A stretch of DNA of 64,000 nt from Cyanoderma ruficeps (lineage: Eukaryota > Chordata > Aves > Passeriformes > Timaliidae), in NCBI GenBank assembly GCA_008694505.1, contig VZDJ01000594.1, positions 13,506,014 to 13,570,013 on the forward strand. Reading direction: 5' to 3'. Positions 12,071 to 24,471 of the stretch are shown in pieces; positions within the stretch are counted from its first letter, which is position 1, and every line of letters begins with the position of its first letter. The translations under genes and the position numbers were made by a program. The notes beneath the pieces are model-generated. The model saw only the letters and a program-made list of their open reading frames with translations, did no database searches and was not told the DNA's origin.

Positions 12071-12836
12071 GTGAGCGGCGGCAGCGGCACCGGCTGGGGC
12101 GGGGGGCAAGAGCGGTGCGGGCTCCTCCGCGGAGCGGCCGGGGCTGGGCCTCTGCTGCCGGCAAGGCCGGTGTGGATCCGGGTCTTTTGCAGGGGAGGGT
12201 GGAGTTCCTTCAGGGGGGGCTGCGGCACCCTGCCCACGGGACGCTGTGCCCTGGTGAGGAGGCAGGTCACGCCTTATTCAAGTGTAGTTGGGATTCTGTA
12301 CCTGAGAGACCAGAGCGTGTCTGTGTGTCTGGCGGGGAAGGTTCCCCCTTGTTCCCAGTACATGACGGACGTGCTGAGGGAGGCGGAGAAGCTTCAGGCC
12401 TCCGGAGCATGCGGCTATAATCTAGACGGAGGTGCGCCTTCCACCACCGTCGTGTGCCCGTTCTCAGCAGCAAAGACCCGGCTTTTGGTTCAGCCTGGGA
12501 ATGTGCTTCAGCTTTTTCAAATTATAAACCTTAAATAACTGCAGTACTCATGATTTCTGGCTGTTCAAAGAATAAAACCCTGTAAAAATCTGGCCTTGTT
12601 GTCTTGACTAAAGAAGCAACAGATGCTCCTGTGCTTCTTCAAGGGCCTCCTGGCCCGGTGGCTTGCAGGGAGGGAGAAGGTTCCTGCAGCCAGCAGGAAC
12701 ACTTGGTAATAAGCACAGATGTGCGAAATCCAAATGTGCCAGGCAGCCCTTCACCTTGAGGCCTGGCCCTGATAAAGGGGAGGGAACTGTGGGTGATCTG
12801 CTGTGTTCCTTGCTACCATTCAGTCTTTCCTCACAG
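12071..12836 (+). other. BCS1L: BCS1L 5' UTR intron
   Basis: Donor GTGAGC at 12071 and acceptor CCTCACAG ending at 12836 frame an intron in the BCS1L leader. The coding exon begins at 12837 with 57 nt of leader before the ATG. An open frame runs through part of it, but it is GC-driven at its start and matches no family I recognise. Confidence 0.55.
12571..12576 (+). terminator. Intronic AATAAA in the BCS1L leader intron
   Basis: Canonical AATAAA within an A/T-rich patch, upstream of the BCS1L start codon and followed by T/G-rich sequence (TGGCCTTGTTGTCTTG). It could be an unused hexamer or a premature poly(A) site for short promoter-derived transcripts. Confidence 0.3.
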
Positions 12837-12893
12837 GTTTGTTGCCGGAGTGCAGAAACAATGCTGGGGAAAGGAGCTGCTTAACCTCCCACA

Positions 12894-15800
12894 ATGCCCC
12901 TTTCTGACTTTGTCTTAGCACTGAAGGACAACCCATATTTTGGGGCTGGGTTTGGCCTCGTTGGGGTGGGCACTGTCCTGGCAGCGGCTCGTAAGGGGGC
13001 CCAGTTTGGGCTGGTGGCTTTCAGGCGCCACTATATGATCACCTTGGAGGTGCCCAGCAAGGATAAGAGCTACCAATGGCTGCTGAACTGGGTCTCCCAC
13101 CATGCCAAGCATACTCAGCACCTCAGTGTTGAGACCTCATACCTGCAGCATGAAAGTGGGCGTGTCAGCACCAAGTTCGACTTTGTCCCCAGCCTTGGGA
13201 ATCATTTCATCTGGTAAGGAAGGGTAGGGGAAAGTGGTTTGGGGATTGAACCTCACTTTGGCAAATGAGGGGGCCTTTAGAGACGGTGGAGAGGATCATG
13301 CCTCCTCTCTGGGTCTGGGGTGGGACAGGAGACGAAGGGGCAGGAGCAAGAGCAGCCTGTACTTGGCAGTGTGAAATGACCTCTGTACATGAATGTTCTT
13401 GATGAACCAGGTGAGGTGCAGCTGAGCGGTGCTGGATCACAGTACACCCAGCTGTCTTCCCGCCCCAGGTACCGCAGGAAGTGGATTCGTGTCGAGCGCA
13501 GCCGGGAAACACAGATGCTTGACCTGAACACAGGGACCCCCTGGGAGTCTGTCACCTTCACTGCACTGGGCACTGACAGGGAGATCTTCTTCAATATCCT
13601 TCAGGAAGGTCTGTAGGGGAACTGGGTAGGGTCCTGCTGGGAACAGCCGACTCCCTGGAGATGCCCAGGGCTTCACGGGAGACCCTCTTCCCTGGCAGCT
13701 GTCCCCTGTGTCTCTCTCTGCAGCCCGGGAGCTGGCGCTGCAGCAGCAGGAGGGGAGGACAATCATGTACACGGCCGTGGGAGCAGAGTGGCGTCAGTTC
13801 GGCTTCCCCCGCCGCCGGCGGCCCCTCAGCTCCGTGGTGCTGGAGGAAGGCGTGTCAGAGAGGCTGGTTCAGGATGTGAAAGAGTTCATCAACAACCCCA
13901 AGTGGTACAGTGAAAGAGGCAAGGCTCTGGTGTGCTGTGCTGTGTATGATGTGAGGTGGGGCAGGATGCACATGGTCCTCTCTGGAACTGGCTGTGGAGA
14001 GATTTTTCCCTGCTGCTTACCTTCCCCAGGTGTATCCTCTTTGTGTGCTCAGCATAGTACCACAGCTTGGAGGGAGGGAGCACAGAGCAATCCAGGTGGA
14101 TATCCTAAAAGAACACTGTCTTCTTAGGGATCCCCTACCGAAGAGGCTACCTGCTTTATGGTCCTCCTGGATGTGGGAAAAGCAGCTTCATGTGAGTATT
14201 GTCAGCTCCCTGCTCTGGGCCACAGCAGTCTTGGATGAGAGGGTGTGGATGAGTTTGGGTTTGGAATACAGGAGTGGGCTGTGCCTTATGTGTGGTGCCT
14301 ATTGTATTCATTTGAATTGCTGATATTGTGACAGATCAGGGTGACAAGCCCTTTGTGTCCTTGCTTTGCACAGTGCTGCATGGTATAGGTGGGCTGGACA
14401 GGGTCTTCCACCTGCCCCTCAGATCCTTGCTGGGAAAGGACCCCTCTGCCCTCTCCCTTACTGCTAAGGGGAGAAATCTGACTTTTCCTTGACTGCAGGC
14501 TTTCCCACTGTGATTCACCCTTGTGGTTTGCGTCCTTTCCAGCACAGCCCTGGCTGGGGAACTGGAGTACAGTATCTGCCTGCTGAGTCTCAGTGACCAC
14601 AGCCTCTCTGATGACCGGCTCAATCACCTCCTGAGTGTAGCACCACAGCAGAGCATCATCCTGCTGGAGGATGTGGACGCTGCCTTTGTCAGCCGGGACC
14701 TTGCTGCTGAGAGTGAGCACTGCCCCTGTTCCTGGGCCAGCAGCAAGAGGGAGGTTCTGTGGCTGTACCTGGAAAATGTTTGGACTCTGGGCTGCTCAAC
14801 TGCACCAGCAGAGACCAGGAGTGGGGGGATCTCTCAGGCCTCAGGGCCCAAACTGGAGGTTGTCCAGTTTTGGCTAGGGTGTAAAAGGGAATTTGGAACC
14901 TTTATCCTCTGGGAAAAGTCCTTCTCCTTCCCAGCTGCTTTCAGGATGAGGGAGAAGGTGGCTTTCCTGTTCACTCTCTGTATTCCCATGGGTGTGTGTG
15001 GGCAGGGGAGGTGCCAGACAGGCAGAGAGTCAGCCTCCAAGCAAGGAGTGAGGGGGGAGCTTGGCATAAGCCTCAGGTGATAGGAAGGTGGCCACAAGCC
15101 TGTGCAGGGTTAGTGGCCAATGGCTACAATCCCAGACACCTCTGTTCCCAGACCCGGCTGTGTACCAAGGCATGGGGCGCCTGACCTTCAGCGGTCTCCT
15201 CAATGCGCTGGATGGTGTGGCCTCCACAGAAGCCAGGATTGTCTTCATGACCACCAACTATATGGACAGGTCAGAGCTGCCCCTGGGGGGTGTGGGGTGG
15301 GTAGCACAGGAAAACCTTGCTCTTTTTTGCTGGGCTTTATTTATTGAATCCTCTAGTATGAAGACTGGAGGGGGATCAGATTTCCCACATCCTCCCTTGG
15401 GATGCAAATCCTTTGATTGCTGATCAAGATCCCTTTTGCTGGGCCTCAGATGCCTACTTGCTGTTCAGAACATGGTTGTGTACTTCAGGAGTGGTACCAC
15501 CTTCCTGCCCATGGGGAACTGCAAGTTTTGAGGTTGTGTCCATGCTGTGAGTGAAGCGCTGGCCCCATGTGCAGCCCATTGGGTTGGTGGGATGGTGCCT
15601 GGACAGCCGTTGTGCTGTGGCAGGCTTGGTTCACTCTGCACTGAGCTGGCCTAGAGGTTTGTTCAGAAGTTGCTCATGGGACAGAGGTGGGCAGAGCTGT
15701 TTCCCAGGACATTCTTGTCCTCTTTTGGAGTCTGTCCTTCTCCAGCTCTCTCCTTTCTTTTTGGGTTGATTTCCCCCCTCAATCTCCCCAGGGATGAACC

Positions 15801-16199
15801 TGCTTCCCCCCTTTACCATCTCACAGTGCATGGTACTTTGCAGAAAGGACAGGGGCTGTGCTAGTGTGATAGGGGCTTCCTGCAGGACCCACCCTGAACA
15901 GATGCTTTGATCAGGTTTCCCAGCCCCACCCTTTGTCTCTTGACAGGCTGGACCCAGCCCTGGTGCGTCCTGGCCGTGTGGATCTGAAACAGTACGTGGG
16001 CCATTGCTCCCACCAGCAGCTCGCCAGCATGTTCCAGCGCTTCTACCCCGAGCAGCCCCCGGCTGCAGCCCAGCAGTTTGCGGAGCAGGCGCTGGCGGCC
16101 TCCAAACAGATCAGCCCTGCCCAGGTGCAAGGCCACTTCATGCTTTACAAGACGGACCCTGAAGGAGCCACTTCAAACATAAGCTCCAGCCTGCTGTGA
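12894..16199 (+). CDS. BCS1L: BCS1L: mitochondrial AAA ATPase, complex III assembly chaperone
   Basis: Coding exons 12894-13213, 13469-13608, 13724-13918, 14128-14191, 14543-14712, 15152-15269 and 15947-16199: 1260 nt, 419 aa, the same length I know for the human protein. The N-terminus has one glycine-rich membrane segment at about 15-35, followed by basic residues that act as an internal import signal in this family. Next is the BCS1 N-domain ([27 protein letters not shown]). The AAA domain has Walker [10 protein letters not shown] at 230-238 with K236, Walker B IILLEDVD at about 278-285, and the second-region arginines in VRPGRVDLK. Known role: it translocates the folded Rieske iron-sulfur protein (UQCRFS1) across the inner membrane into bc1 complex. 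The intron at 13919-14127 starts with GC instead of GT. The start ATG lies soon after the acceptor at 12837. Transcription probably starts in the CpG promoter shared with ZNF142. Confidence 0.97.
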
Positions 16200-17469
16200 C
16201 CAGGGGCCAGCTTTCCCTTGTGATGCTGAGAGGACTGGAACAAAGATTTGACCATCCTGGGGATGCCATGAAGCTGCCCACCTGCACAGGCCAGGTCTCT
16301 GTTAACCTCTACCTCTCCTACACCTTGGAGAGTCAGAGCTGCCAGCCTCACGGCAAGGGAGGGAATCTGGCTCTTGCTGCTCCCCAGACTTGGGTGCTAC
16401 TGCACCAGCCCTGCTCACCAGTGTGTGCCTCATGTTGGGATTGCTGTAAGCTACCAAGGCTCCTGGTGTGAATCCCCTTCCTTGTGGGTCAGCCTGGAGG
16501 TGTCGCAGAAGGGCAATTCCTTTGGGCAGGACACTGGGGTTCTACACTGGTAAAAGTGTCTGGTTTTTTTAAAGGACAGTGGTCTCAATGGTTTGTGAAT
16601 ATCCTCTGTGAAGTGCACAACACAGCTCTTGTCTGTCTGGTCCGTTTTCCTGTTAGTTGCCCCTCTATGCAGCTGCTGGTTCAGAGCCCTCCTGACCAGG
16701 GCCTGGCAAGGCCAGTACTGCAAATCCAGAGTGTTTCTGAAAAAAAGCAGTTCCTAAGAGACAACTCATTGTCCCTCGGGCTCCAGGCTGGTGCCACTGG
16801 TCCTGCTGAGTTATGCCAAGCCACAGATCTACTTGGATATTGTTCCTAGGTGGGCATGTCTGTCCTTCCCACTAGAGGAGATGTGGGGCCCTGGAGCTGT
16901 ATGAGGGCAGGTGAGAGGCCTTGGCTAGTTATAGCATATCTTCCCAAGAGCTCTCTCCTTCCAGTCCCTCTTTCAAAATCCTGAAAATCAGTTTCCCCAG
17001 AGCCAGTCTGATGTTAACATGGTCAGTTTTGGGGGTTGCATCACCTTGCTTGGGGTGGGGGAGTGGGTTCCAAACCCAAATTGCAGATCACTGCTTAGCC
17101 CTCCTCTAGGCTCTCCCCTGTGGGTCCAAGGGCATAGCCAAGAGCACATGGCAATACACAGGGGCACAGTCAATGGCACCTGGATGGATTTTGGAGCAAA
17201 CAGGCACTGCTTTAATGCAACCCCAGACTTGCACAAATGTTTCCGCAAGTGAAGGAGCAGGATGCTGCTGGTTGGCATCTCAAACCCTGTGTCTGGCTGT
17301 CCCACAGAGGCTGCCTCTTCCCTCAAAGCTGGGGGTCAAAACTAGCCAGTGAGTGATAGGCAAATGTCCCACAGCTGTCTGGGAGAATGGGGAGTGTTTG
17401 GGGGGGATCCAGAGGGTCCCGATGCCGCCACACACAACATCTCTTGCTGCTTGCTTTTAATAGTGTTAA

Positions 17470-17560
17470 TGCTACAGATGCTGCCAGTGCCTTTCTGCCC
17501 GGCCTGAGGGCTTTTGCCAGTTAAGCCTCACAACAGCCTTGTGAGGTAGATGAGTGACAC
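17470..17560 (+). repeat. Possible ancient MIR/CORE-SINE fragment
   Basis: The segment contains CCTCACAACAGCCTTGTGAG then GTAGATGAG, close to the most conserved part of MIR SINEs (CCTCACAACAACCCTATGAG then GTAG). The sequence before it (GCCAGTGCCTTTCTG..) can be laid along the preceding MIR part (GTGCCAGGCACTGTTCT). The match is from memory of the consensus and covers well under 100 bases. Confidence 0.45.
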
Positions 17561-18812
17561 AGGTGGACACCAAGCAAGGGGATCCAGGTGAGGATGCAAG
17601 CTCTCTTCCTCCCCTCTGACCTGGAGGTTTGTTTATCCCAGATTCATTTCCACATACTGTTGCAAAATGTCCTCTGCTCCAGGCTGACAGCAGTGAGTCA
17701 GAGAGGGCCCTTCCTAAAGCACTATTCCCAGGGAAAAATCCCTTCCCACTAACACATTTGGCATTTGATTGAAGTTACCCAAGTCCTCACTGATTTCCAT
17801 TGGCTGAATTCCCATGCTCCAAACATGGCACAACAACTTTGATCCTGAGAGTAATCCTGGCTCACCAGAGGAAGCCAAGGATCTTCAGCTGCTGTGAGGG
17901 GCAGAAATCTTCCATATTTCTTTCAGGACATAATCAAGCCCCTTTCTTGGGGCACAGCAGTTTCACCAGGAGGCAGCAGAACAAGCACCAATGTCAGGTA
18001 AAGTTTGCGCCTTTTTGCCCAAGTGTGGGCAGGCCATTCCCTCAGAAACCAGCTGAACAAGGACAGAGGGAACACTGAAGAAAAATAAGCGTTCTCTTCA
18101 GGGCACAAATGGTCAGCCCTCATCCACAGGAGAGCACAACATCTGTCTCTCAGATCACCCAGCCCAGGACAGGTAGTGTAGGCTCAGGTCAAGGAGGGAG
18201 AAAAAAAAGAATGATTTTAGAGCATTAGGGTTGAAAATAGACCAGTGTTGGAAGTTTAAGCACAGAAGGTTCTTGGGCAGCAGGTTAATCCAACCCCTTC
18301 AGGTCAAGACCAGGCATAGGGTAAGCAGGGCAGCAGATGAGTTCTCAGTCAAGAAAGGGATTAGTGCAACTTTCATGTGCCAAAGCTCAGACAGACGGAT
18401 GTGTGTACTGGCAAATGCCCTCCTGGCACACACAGCTGTTGGTTTCCTGATGATCTCGCATGAAGTTCTGGCAAGTCCATTGTAGCACGGCTATTTTTGC
18501 ACTTAGCAGGAGGAAGACAATAACAACCCACATGTGGGCACAAGAGGTGGAGGACAAGGCACAAACAAGCAAGAAGGAATCAGTATTGTCCAGGTGAGAC
18601 AGAGAGCTTACACTAAGCCAGGCAAAGCAGGGAGTCCTCCTGCCACCCAGGAGTGCCAGGGGAAGGTCTCTGCCTCAGCCCTGGTTGCAGGGAACAGGGA
18701 AGGAATTGAGAAATACCAGGGATCAACACCTTTGCTCCAAAAAGCAAGAAAAAGGAGCAAGAGGGCAGAGGAAACAAAGGGAGCAGGCTCTGGAGAAGAC
18801 CCAATGAATGAA

Positions 18813-18818
18813 TTTAAT
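18813..18818 (-). terminator. RNF25: Candidate variant poly(A) signal of RNF25
   Basis: On the minus strand this reads ATTAAA, the commonest variant hexamer, about 980 nt after the RNF25 stop. I found no minus-strand AATAAA nearer the stop. Placement is inferred. Confidence 0.35.
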
Positions 18819-19799
18819 AGCATTGCCTGACTTCTTAGGCTTGGGATCACTCTTCATGGCTTTGGATTGGGGCACTATTTACATCTCTGGAGCAGCAGCA
18901 GATGTAACTGCACCAAGTTAGTTTAAACAGCAAATCCTCATTTAAGCAATATTGGCTTGAATATTACAAGAGGGTAGCACAATCCAAAATATTGAATCAT
19001 GTCTTCACTTCTGGTTTGTCAGAAGTGCCAAGAGATAGCCTGGTCTTGGAGGGGGATTCTGACACACACACAGGTTACAAAGCAGAGTATTCTCTTCTGA
19101 GGTTCCCCCCATCAGCCTCAGCCTGCACAAAACCAGCTGAAAGACCGGGCAGGAGCTCCAGCTAAATATGGGCTTCCTGGAGAAGCAGGAGCCAAGGTGA
19201 AGCCTTTGGCACCAGACAGCCGTGACCTGCCAATGTGTTGACTTAGGGTTAGCTTAACCTGGATCTCCTGTCTGGGACTGGGCAATGTCCTGTGTAATAA
19301 GGATTTGCCCGGCCGATCCCAGCAGTTGAGAAGTTGCTCTGAGAAGGAATGGGGGACAGAGCAAGTGGAGCTGAGCTCCAAGATACTGCCCTGGCACCAC
19401 CACAGCTCTACTGGCTTCCGGGGAAGGTCTTGCGACACTTTGGCTCTGCCATGGCACCATGCTGGGCTCAGTCCCTTTGCTCTGTAGGTGTGCACATTTC
19501 TTGGCATTTCACCTATAGGGACGATGGCTGCAGGTCCCCAAAGCTACCTGTCTTCTGGGTCCTCTGAGACCAAGGCTGATATGATCTGTCAAGATTCCAC
19601 TTCTCCAATGCTGGTAACAGGCAGCTGCTCATGCCAGGATGCTTTACACTGTACATACCCTGGTGACACTGCCTGTCCCAAATGCCATCTGCCTCCTCCC
19701 TTCCAGGGGGTACAGTATCTGCTTGCTACTGCTTCATCAGGGCCTTCATTGCTCTCCCCAAAAACAGCCCTTATTTCCCCCAGCCCCTCATCATTCCTG

Positions 19800-22700
19800 C
19801 TAGGAGCCACTCTCCTTCTCAAGGTGGGGTTCTCGATGTCCACTGGGCCTGAATACCCCTCGCCCTCTTGGTGCTCTGGGGTAGGAACCACGCTCCTGAA
19901 CTCTGGACCTCTCCCACCTTCCACAATCCCAGTGCCTATGGTGGCCCTGCCAGTTGGGGGCAGCTTTGTGGTCACTGCAGCTGAACATGAGGTTCTCCTT
20001 TTTCCTGCCCCGAGCCTCAGTCCCCTCCTCTGTGCTCCATTTCTCCACATCATGGTGCTCTTCTTTCAAGTCCACAGTTTCTGCTGCTGGTGAGGGGTCT
20101 TCATGGCACAACTCTTTTCTTTCAGCCAAGGGAGCAGCCCTGTTTCTGCTGTGAGGCTTTGAAAACTCCTGGCTGTGCCGTCCAGCAGGTCTACGCTCTG
20201 GCCTCTGGCTGAAGACCCTGGGCCCCCTGGAGCCATGGAGGGGATGAGAGGCTTCTTCTCCTGGTTCCTGCGAGCCACTGCACAACGGCCTGCCCCGGCC
20301 TCTGGAGCCTGGCCTCTCACCTCTGTGCCTCTCCCTCTTGCTCAGTTGCTCTCTGGGCACAGCAGACCTCTCAGGCCGCCCGGGTTCCACCCTGGCCTCT
20401 GATGCCCCAGCTGGCTCGGGAGCCGAGGCTTGGCTGGGTGGCTGGGGCATGTCCGCAGCACGGGCACTCACCAACAGCTCAGAGGCCGTGGCTGCTTGGC
20501 CTGGATCCACAGCAGCTGGAGGCTGAAAGAAAGAAGACACCAGTTACGAAAAGGAGAGGGGTGTCCCACAGCAGATGGCAGTACTTGGTCCTGCAGCCCA
20601 GAGCCCCCTCAGCAGCTCTCTGCCCCCAGTGCCATACCGCCTGGAGGCTGATGAAATATCGGTTCCTCTCTGCCTCGGGGTCGATGATTCCCCCTTTCTC
20701 TTGCTGTCTCTTGAAAATCAGGCGCAGTTCTTCTTGGTGCTGCAGTACCTTGGCATCTGGCCTGTATGGCTCCTGAGCAGAAGAAAGCAAGGCAGGGTAA
20801 GGGCTCTCTCAACACCTAGTGTGGATAGGCAGTGGCAGGGCTGGGAGCTACTCCCCAAACCCTTCTTTGCACAGTGCCACGCAACCTGCTTCCTTCTGCC
20901 ACATTGAACAGGCCAACAGATGCATGGGAAATCCCTGGGTAGAAGCTGAGGATCCCAGTGCAGACCCACTGTTCTGCAGTGACTGCCTTGGGCCATCCGG
21001 CTGTGGGGCAGGATGCAGAGCAGCTACCATCAGGTCACTCTCCTGACCTAATTTTATCCCAGAGAGTGCAGGGATGTTCCCATGGCAGAATCACCTCTCC
21101 CTCAGCACATCTGCTCAACTCAAGGCTATACAACTGAACCTGCTCTCTGTGAGCTGCCCTTTGGATGAGACATCTAGGAGGACCTGAAAGTGTGCATGCA
21201 TTCATCCCTTACAATGTCCCAGTTGAAGGTAGCCAGTGAGAAGGCACAGCTGGGCAGGTGAGCCCCATCTCTTACCAGAGGGTGCTGTGGGGGCGGTGCT
21301 GCCTTTAGAGCACAGAGGTCGTAGACCAGGGTCTCCCGGCAGACAGGGCACTGCACACCAACTTCCTGTGGGGAGGCAAGAGATGATAGCAAACCCTGTC
21401 TGTGATCCAGCTCATGCACTGCCCCATAACCCCACCCTGGAAGTGGAACAGGGTGGTCTTCACTCTTCTGCCAATGTAAGGAAGCCCAGAGGGGTTCCAG
21501 CAGCACGAAAACAGCATGGCGTCTCGACAACTACTATGGAAGGTGTCTCCACATGAGGCATGGTGGGATTTGTGCTCCAGCAGCTGTTTTACAAAGCACC
21601 TCTGTCAACACATATGGCTTCAGCCCTCAGCCTAGGATCTATTCTTTTCTGCTCCAAAGTGGAATGTGTCATCTAGGCAGCACCTCTTTGAAAGGGTTTG
21701 TAGGAAGGAGGCTTTGATTTGTTCCGTACTCAGCTGTGCTGCCTGCTCTGCAGCTGGCAACTGTTCTAACATGTGCTAGGCACCCCAAAACACAGGTGAT
21801 TGTGTTTCCCCTGCTGCAACCCCCCCAGTTCAAGGACTAGGACTAGGGAAGGAGCTCTCTTTTCTAACTTCTGTGGTTCCAGAAGTCTAAAAATGCAACT
21901 CCCTTACCCCCTCACACAGCAGGGACTGGCCCAGAGATCCAATAAACCAACTTGTTTGGTCAGAAAGAGCCCTTGGAGATAACAGTCTAATCCCTGCTGA
22001 TTCTCAGCACAGGCTCCATGTCCCAAAGAAGGTGATACAGATGTTAGAAGGGTCTATGCAGGGGGCCAACGAAGGAGGCCCAGTACCTGTTTCGGGGACG
22101 GTGCAAGGTGCTGATCTCTCTCCTCTTGCTGCATGAGGATCTCCTCCTCCATGTGCTGGGCATAGCGGGCCAGACAGTGGGAGTGGAAGTAGTGGTAGCA
22201 CTGGGTCTTTGTGAAGGCTTCTTTCTCCTGTCAAAAGAAAAGGGCATCTTTGAAGAATTTCTAAGCAAAGTTGTGTAACCACACAGCTGAGCTGGGTTTT
22301 CACTTCCATGTCAGTGGTATCATGGGGAACCAGTGCTAGTGTTGGCAGAGCCACCCAACATCTTCTGTTGGGCTGCATCTCCACTCCCTCAGCAATTACT
22401 GGTATGCTGCTTCTTGTTTCAAATGTTAGAAACACTCTTAATGTCAAGATGCAAAAACTTTATGACTGATTTCTCTGCATGTGTTCCTGTGAAACCAGCC
22501 ATATTCCCAAGTGATGTGTTCTCCTTCCTAGGCAGGTGGTGACTTTCCCTGAAATCCTGGTAAGGCATGCTCCCCTGTCCCCACAGACCTCAGCACCTAC
22601 ATGGATATGTTCTAGTCCCTCCTGACCACCTGTGTGCTGAACTCCAGGTGAGGTGTAGCCAACACAGGGAAGCTGAAATGCACCATCAACTAGCCTCAGA

Positions 22701-24471
22701 GCCTATACTTCTTTGGAGATGCTCCAGCATCTCTTGCTGCCCATACCCATTTTCTGTAGAATATTATCTAGAGGTTAATGGGAAGAGCAGCATGTATTGC
22801 ACTAGGAAGGGCCCTGTGCAGAATGGGGGGCAGGGGGCTGCTGGGGTGCATCTTGGTCCCACGCTGATATCCCAGCATCAGACTTCCTGTTCTCTTGCCT
22901 CACTTCCCAGTCAGTTTGCGGGGTCAGGAGACACATGCCTACCTGGAATCCATAGAGGCAGATTACACACTGTCCTTGAGGAATATTGTTGTCAGTGAGG
23001 ATCTCCTTTCCCTTCTGTAAAACGATTAAAGCAAATGTTTTATTCACTGGCCTGCCCGTGGGCTCAGGGATGTCCCATCCCTTGGGCAGTCAGGGATCAG
23101 TGTCTGTGGCTGGTCACACCCAATCTCCTCACTCTCACCTCAATCAGTTCATAGAGCACCTCGGTCCCCAGCCTGGCTTCAGCAACACTTCTGAGGGTCT
23201 GGGAAATCCTACAGTAAAGCAGCAAAAATCCTTAACACAAATTAGCTACACCTTTTCACTGTCCCACATACCTGCCATCCTGCCATGATGACAAGAGCAA
23301 GAGAGAGGACTGGCCTTCAGGCTTTGTTTGGAGCCCAGGAAGCCTTTGTCATGACAGGACTAGCAGGAGCAGGTCTGCTGATGGCCTCAGCTTGAGCTCA
23401 CTCAGCACTCTTTGGATTTGGTGAATCCCAGGCTTTGTTTATCTGACAGCGGCCCCTGGGCAGGTCTGTTGGGAGTGGCCACATCCTCTCGTAGTGCTGG
23501 CAGGCACCAGGGTCTCTGCACACATTCCACTGTGCCAAGAACCGAGGCACAAAGGCAACAATGGGCTGCCCAAGGACTTGCATCACTCCCACCTCTGTCA
23601 GGGCAGGGCCAGCAACTTTCAAGGCCCCGGGGATTCAAACAACATTTCAGGGGGACCACAGGGGAACAACCACAAGGTGAACCTCTCTGTGTCAAATTCA
23701 GCACCAGTGGCTCCTGAGAGATTTAAGACAAAGTGGTTTAGGGACTTGTGTCCATCTGTTAACCAGCCATGATTAGTCACATGAATTAGAGAAGGCTTGT
23801 CCATCAGTTCTGCCTCCCGGATCTCTGAAGGAAAGGATCACCATTCCCCACCCTCCTGGCACTCACTTTTGAATTTGCTCATCTGACAGCCCCCGTGGAT
23901 TCCTGATGGAGATCTCTGGTGCTTTATCAGGATACTAGGATAAAAGAGAAACACCCAAAGCACAACAAGGAAGGTGGAGAGGTGCAAGGCCCGGAGGTGC
24001 AGGGACGCGGGGGGCACGGGGAGCCTACCTGAGGGGGCACGGAGAGCACCAGGGTGAAGCGCACGTACTGTGAGTCCTGGTCCTGGCCCGTGGCAGGGTG
24101 CAGGGTGATGCTGATTTCCCAGGGTTCCCACCTGGAGAAAGGGCAGGTCGGGGTGAGGAGGTCGGGGTGAGGAGGGCGGGGCGGGGCCGGGCCGGGGATG
24201 GGGAATGCGGAATGCGGGACGTACCTGCCCAGGCCCCGCACCACCTGCAGCTCCTCCAGGTAGATGGACTCCAGCACCTCCACCTCCGGCGGCAGCGCCC
24301 TGCGGGAACCGACCAGGCGGGGGTCAGATGGCCCCGGCGAGCCGGGGGTGCGGGAAAGCAGGGGTGCAGGGAATGGGAAGGGTGGGGGCACGTGGGAAGA
24401 TGCAGAGACCGGGGACGGTACGGGGGCTGTTACCAGTCCGTCGCCTCTGCTTCCTCAGCGGCCGCCGCCAT
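19800..24471 (-). CDS. RNF25: RNF25 (AO7): RWD and RING-H2 E3 ubiquitin ligase
   Basis: Minus strand. Coding exons in transcript order are 24471-24434, 24299-24225, 24131-24029, 23934-23867, 23208-23139, 23014-22943, 22227-22087, 21365-21276, 20772-20638 and 20522-19800: 1515 nt, 504 aa. That is longer than the human protein (about 459 aa), mostly in the disordered C-terminal exon. An RWD domain covers about 13-118 (EVEVLESIYLEELQV, WEPWEISITLHPAT, NPRGLSDEQI). The RING ligands are C134, C137, C152, H154, H157, C160, C195 and C198 (CVICLYGF, QCYHYFHSHC, CPVC). The last 240 residues are rich in Arg, Pro, Glu and Ser and end in a conserved block (GRWERSR.. SYPRAPRGRG). Known roles include E2-dependent ubiquitination, NF-kB support and ubiquitination of ribosomal proteins at stalled ribosomes. 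The start ATG sits in the CpG promoter shared head-to-head with STK36. Confidence 0.95.

Larger units (their letters stand above)
16200..19799. other. BCS1L / RNF25 tail-to-tail interval
   Basis: The 3.6 kb between the two convergent stop codons contains the BCS1L 3' UTR (plus), the RNF25 3' UTR (minus) and intergenic sequence. Six-frame reading shows no protein I recognise. No canonical AATAAA is visible after BCS1L, so its 3' end cannot be placed. A MIR-like fragment and a candidate RNF25 poly(A) signal are listed separately. Confidence 0.6.

Noticed and set aside
11584..12538. Long plus-strand open frames across the CpG-rich promoter (278 and 286 codons)
   Set aside because: They are rich in Pro, Ala, Arg and Ser from GC-rich repeats, cross a plausible splice donor at 12071, and contain no recognisable domain.
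19488..20093. 201-codon plus-strand frame
   Set aside because: Overlaps the RNF25 last exon in antisense; composition is that of a complement shadow.
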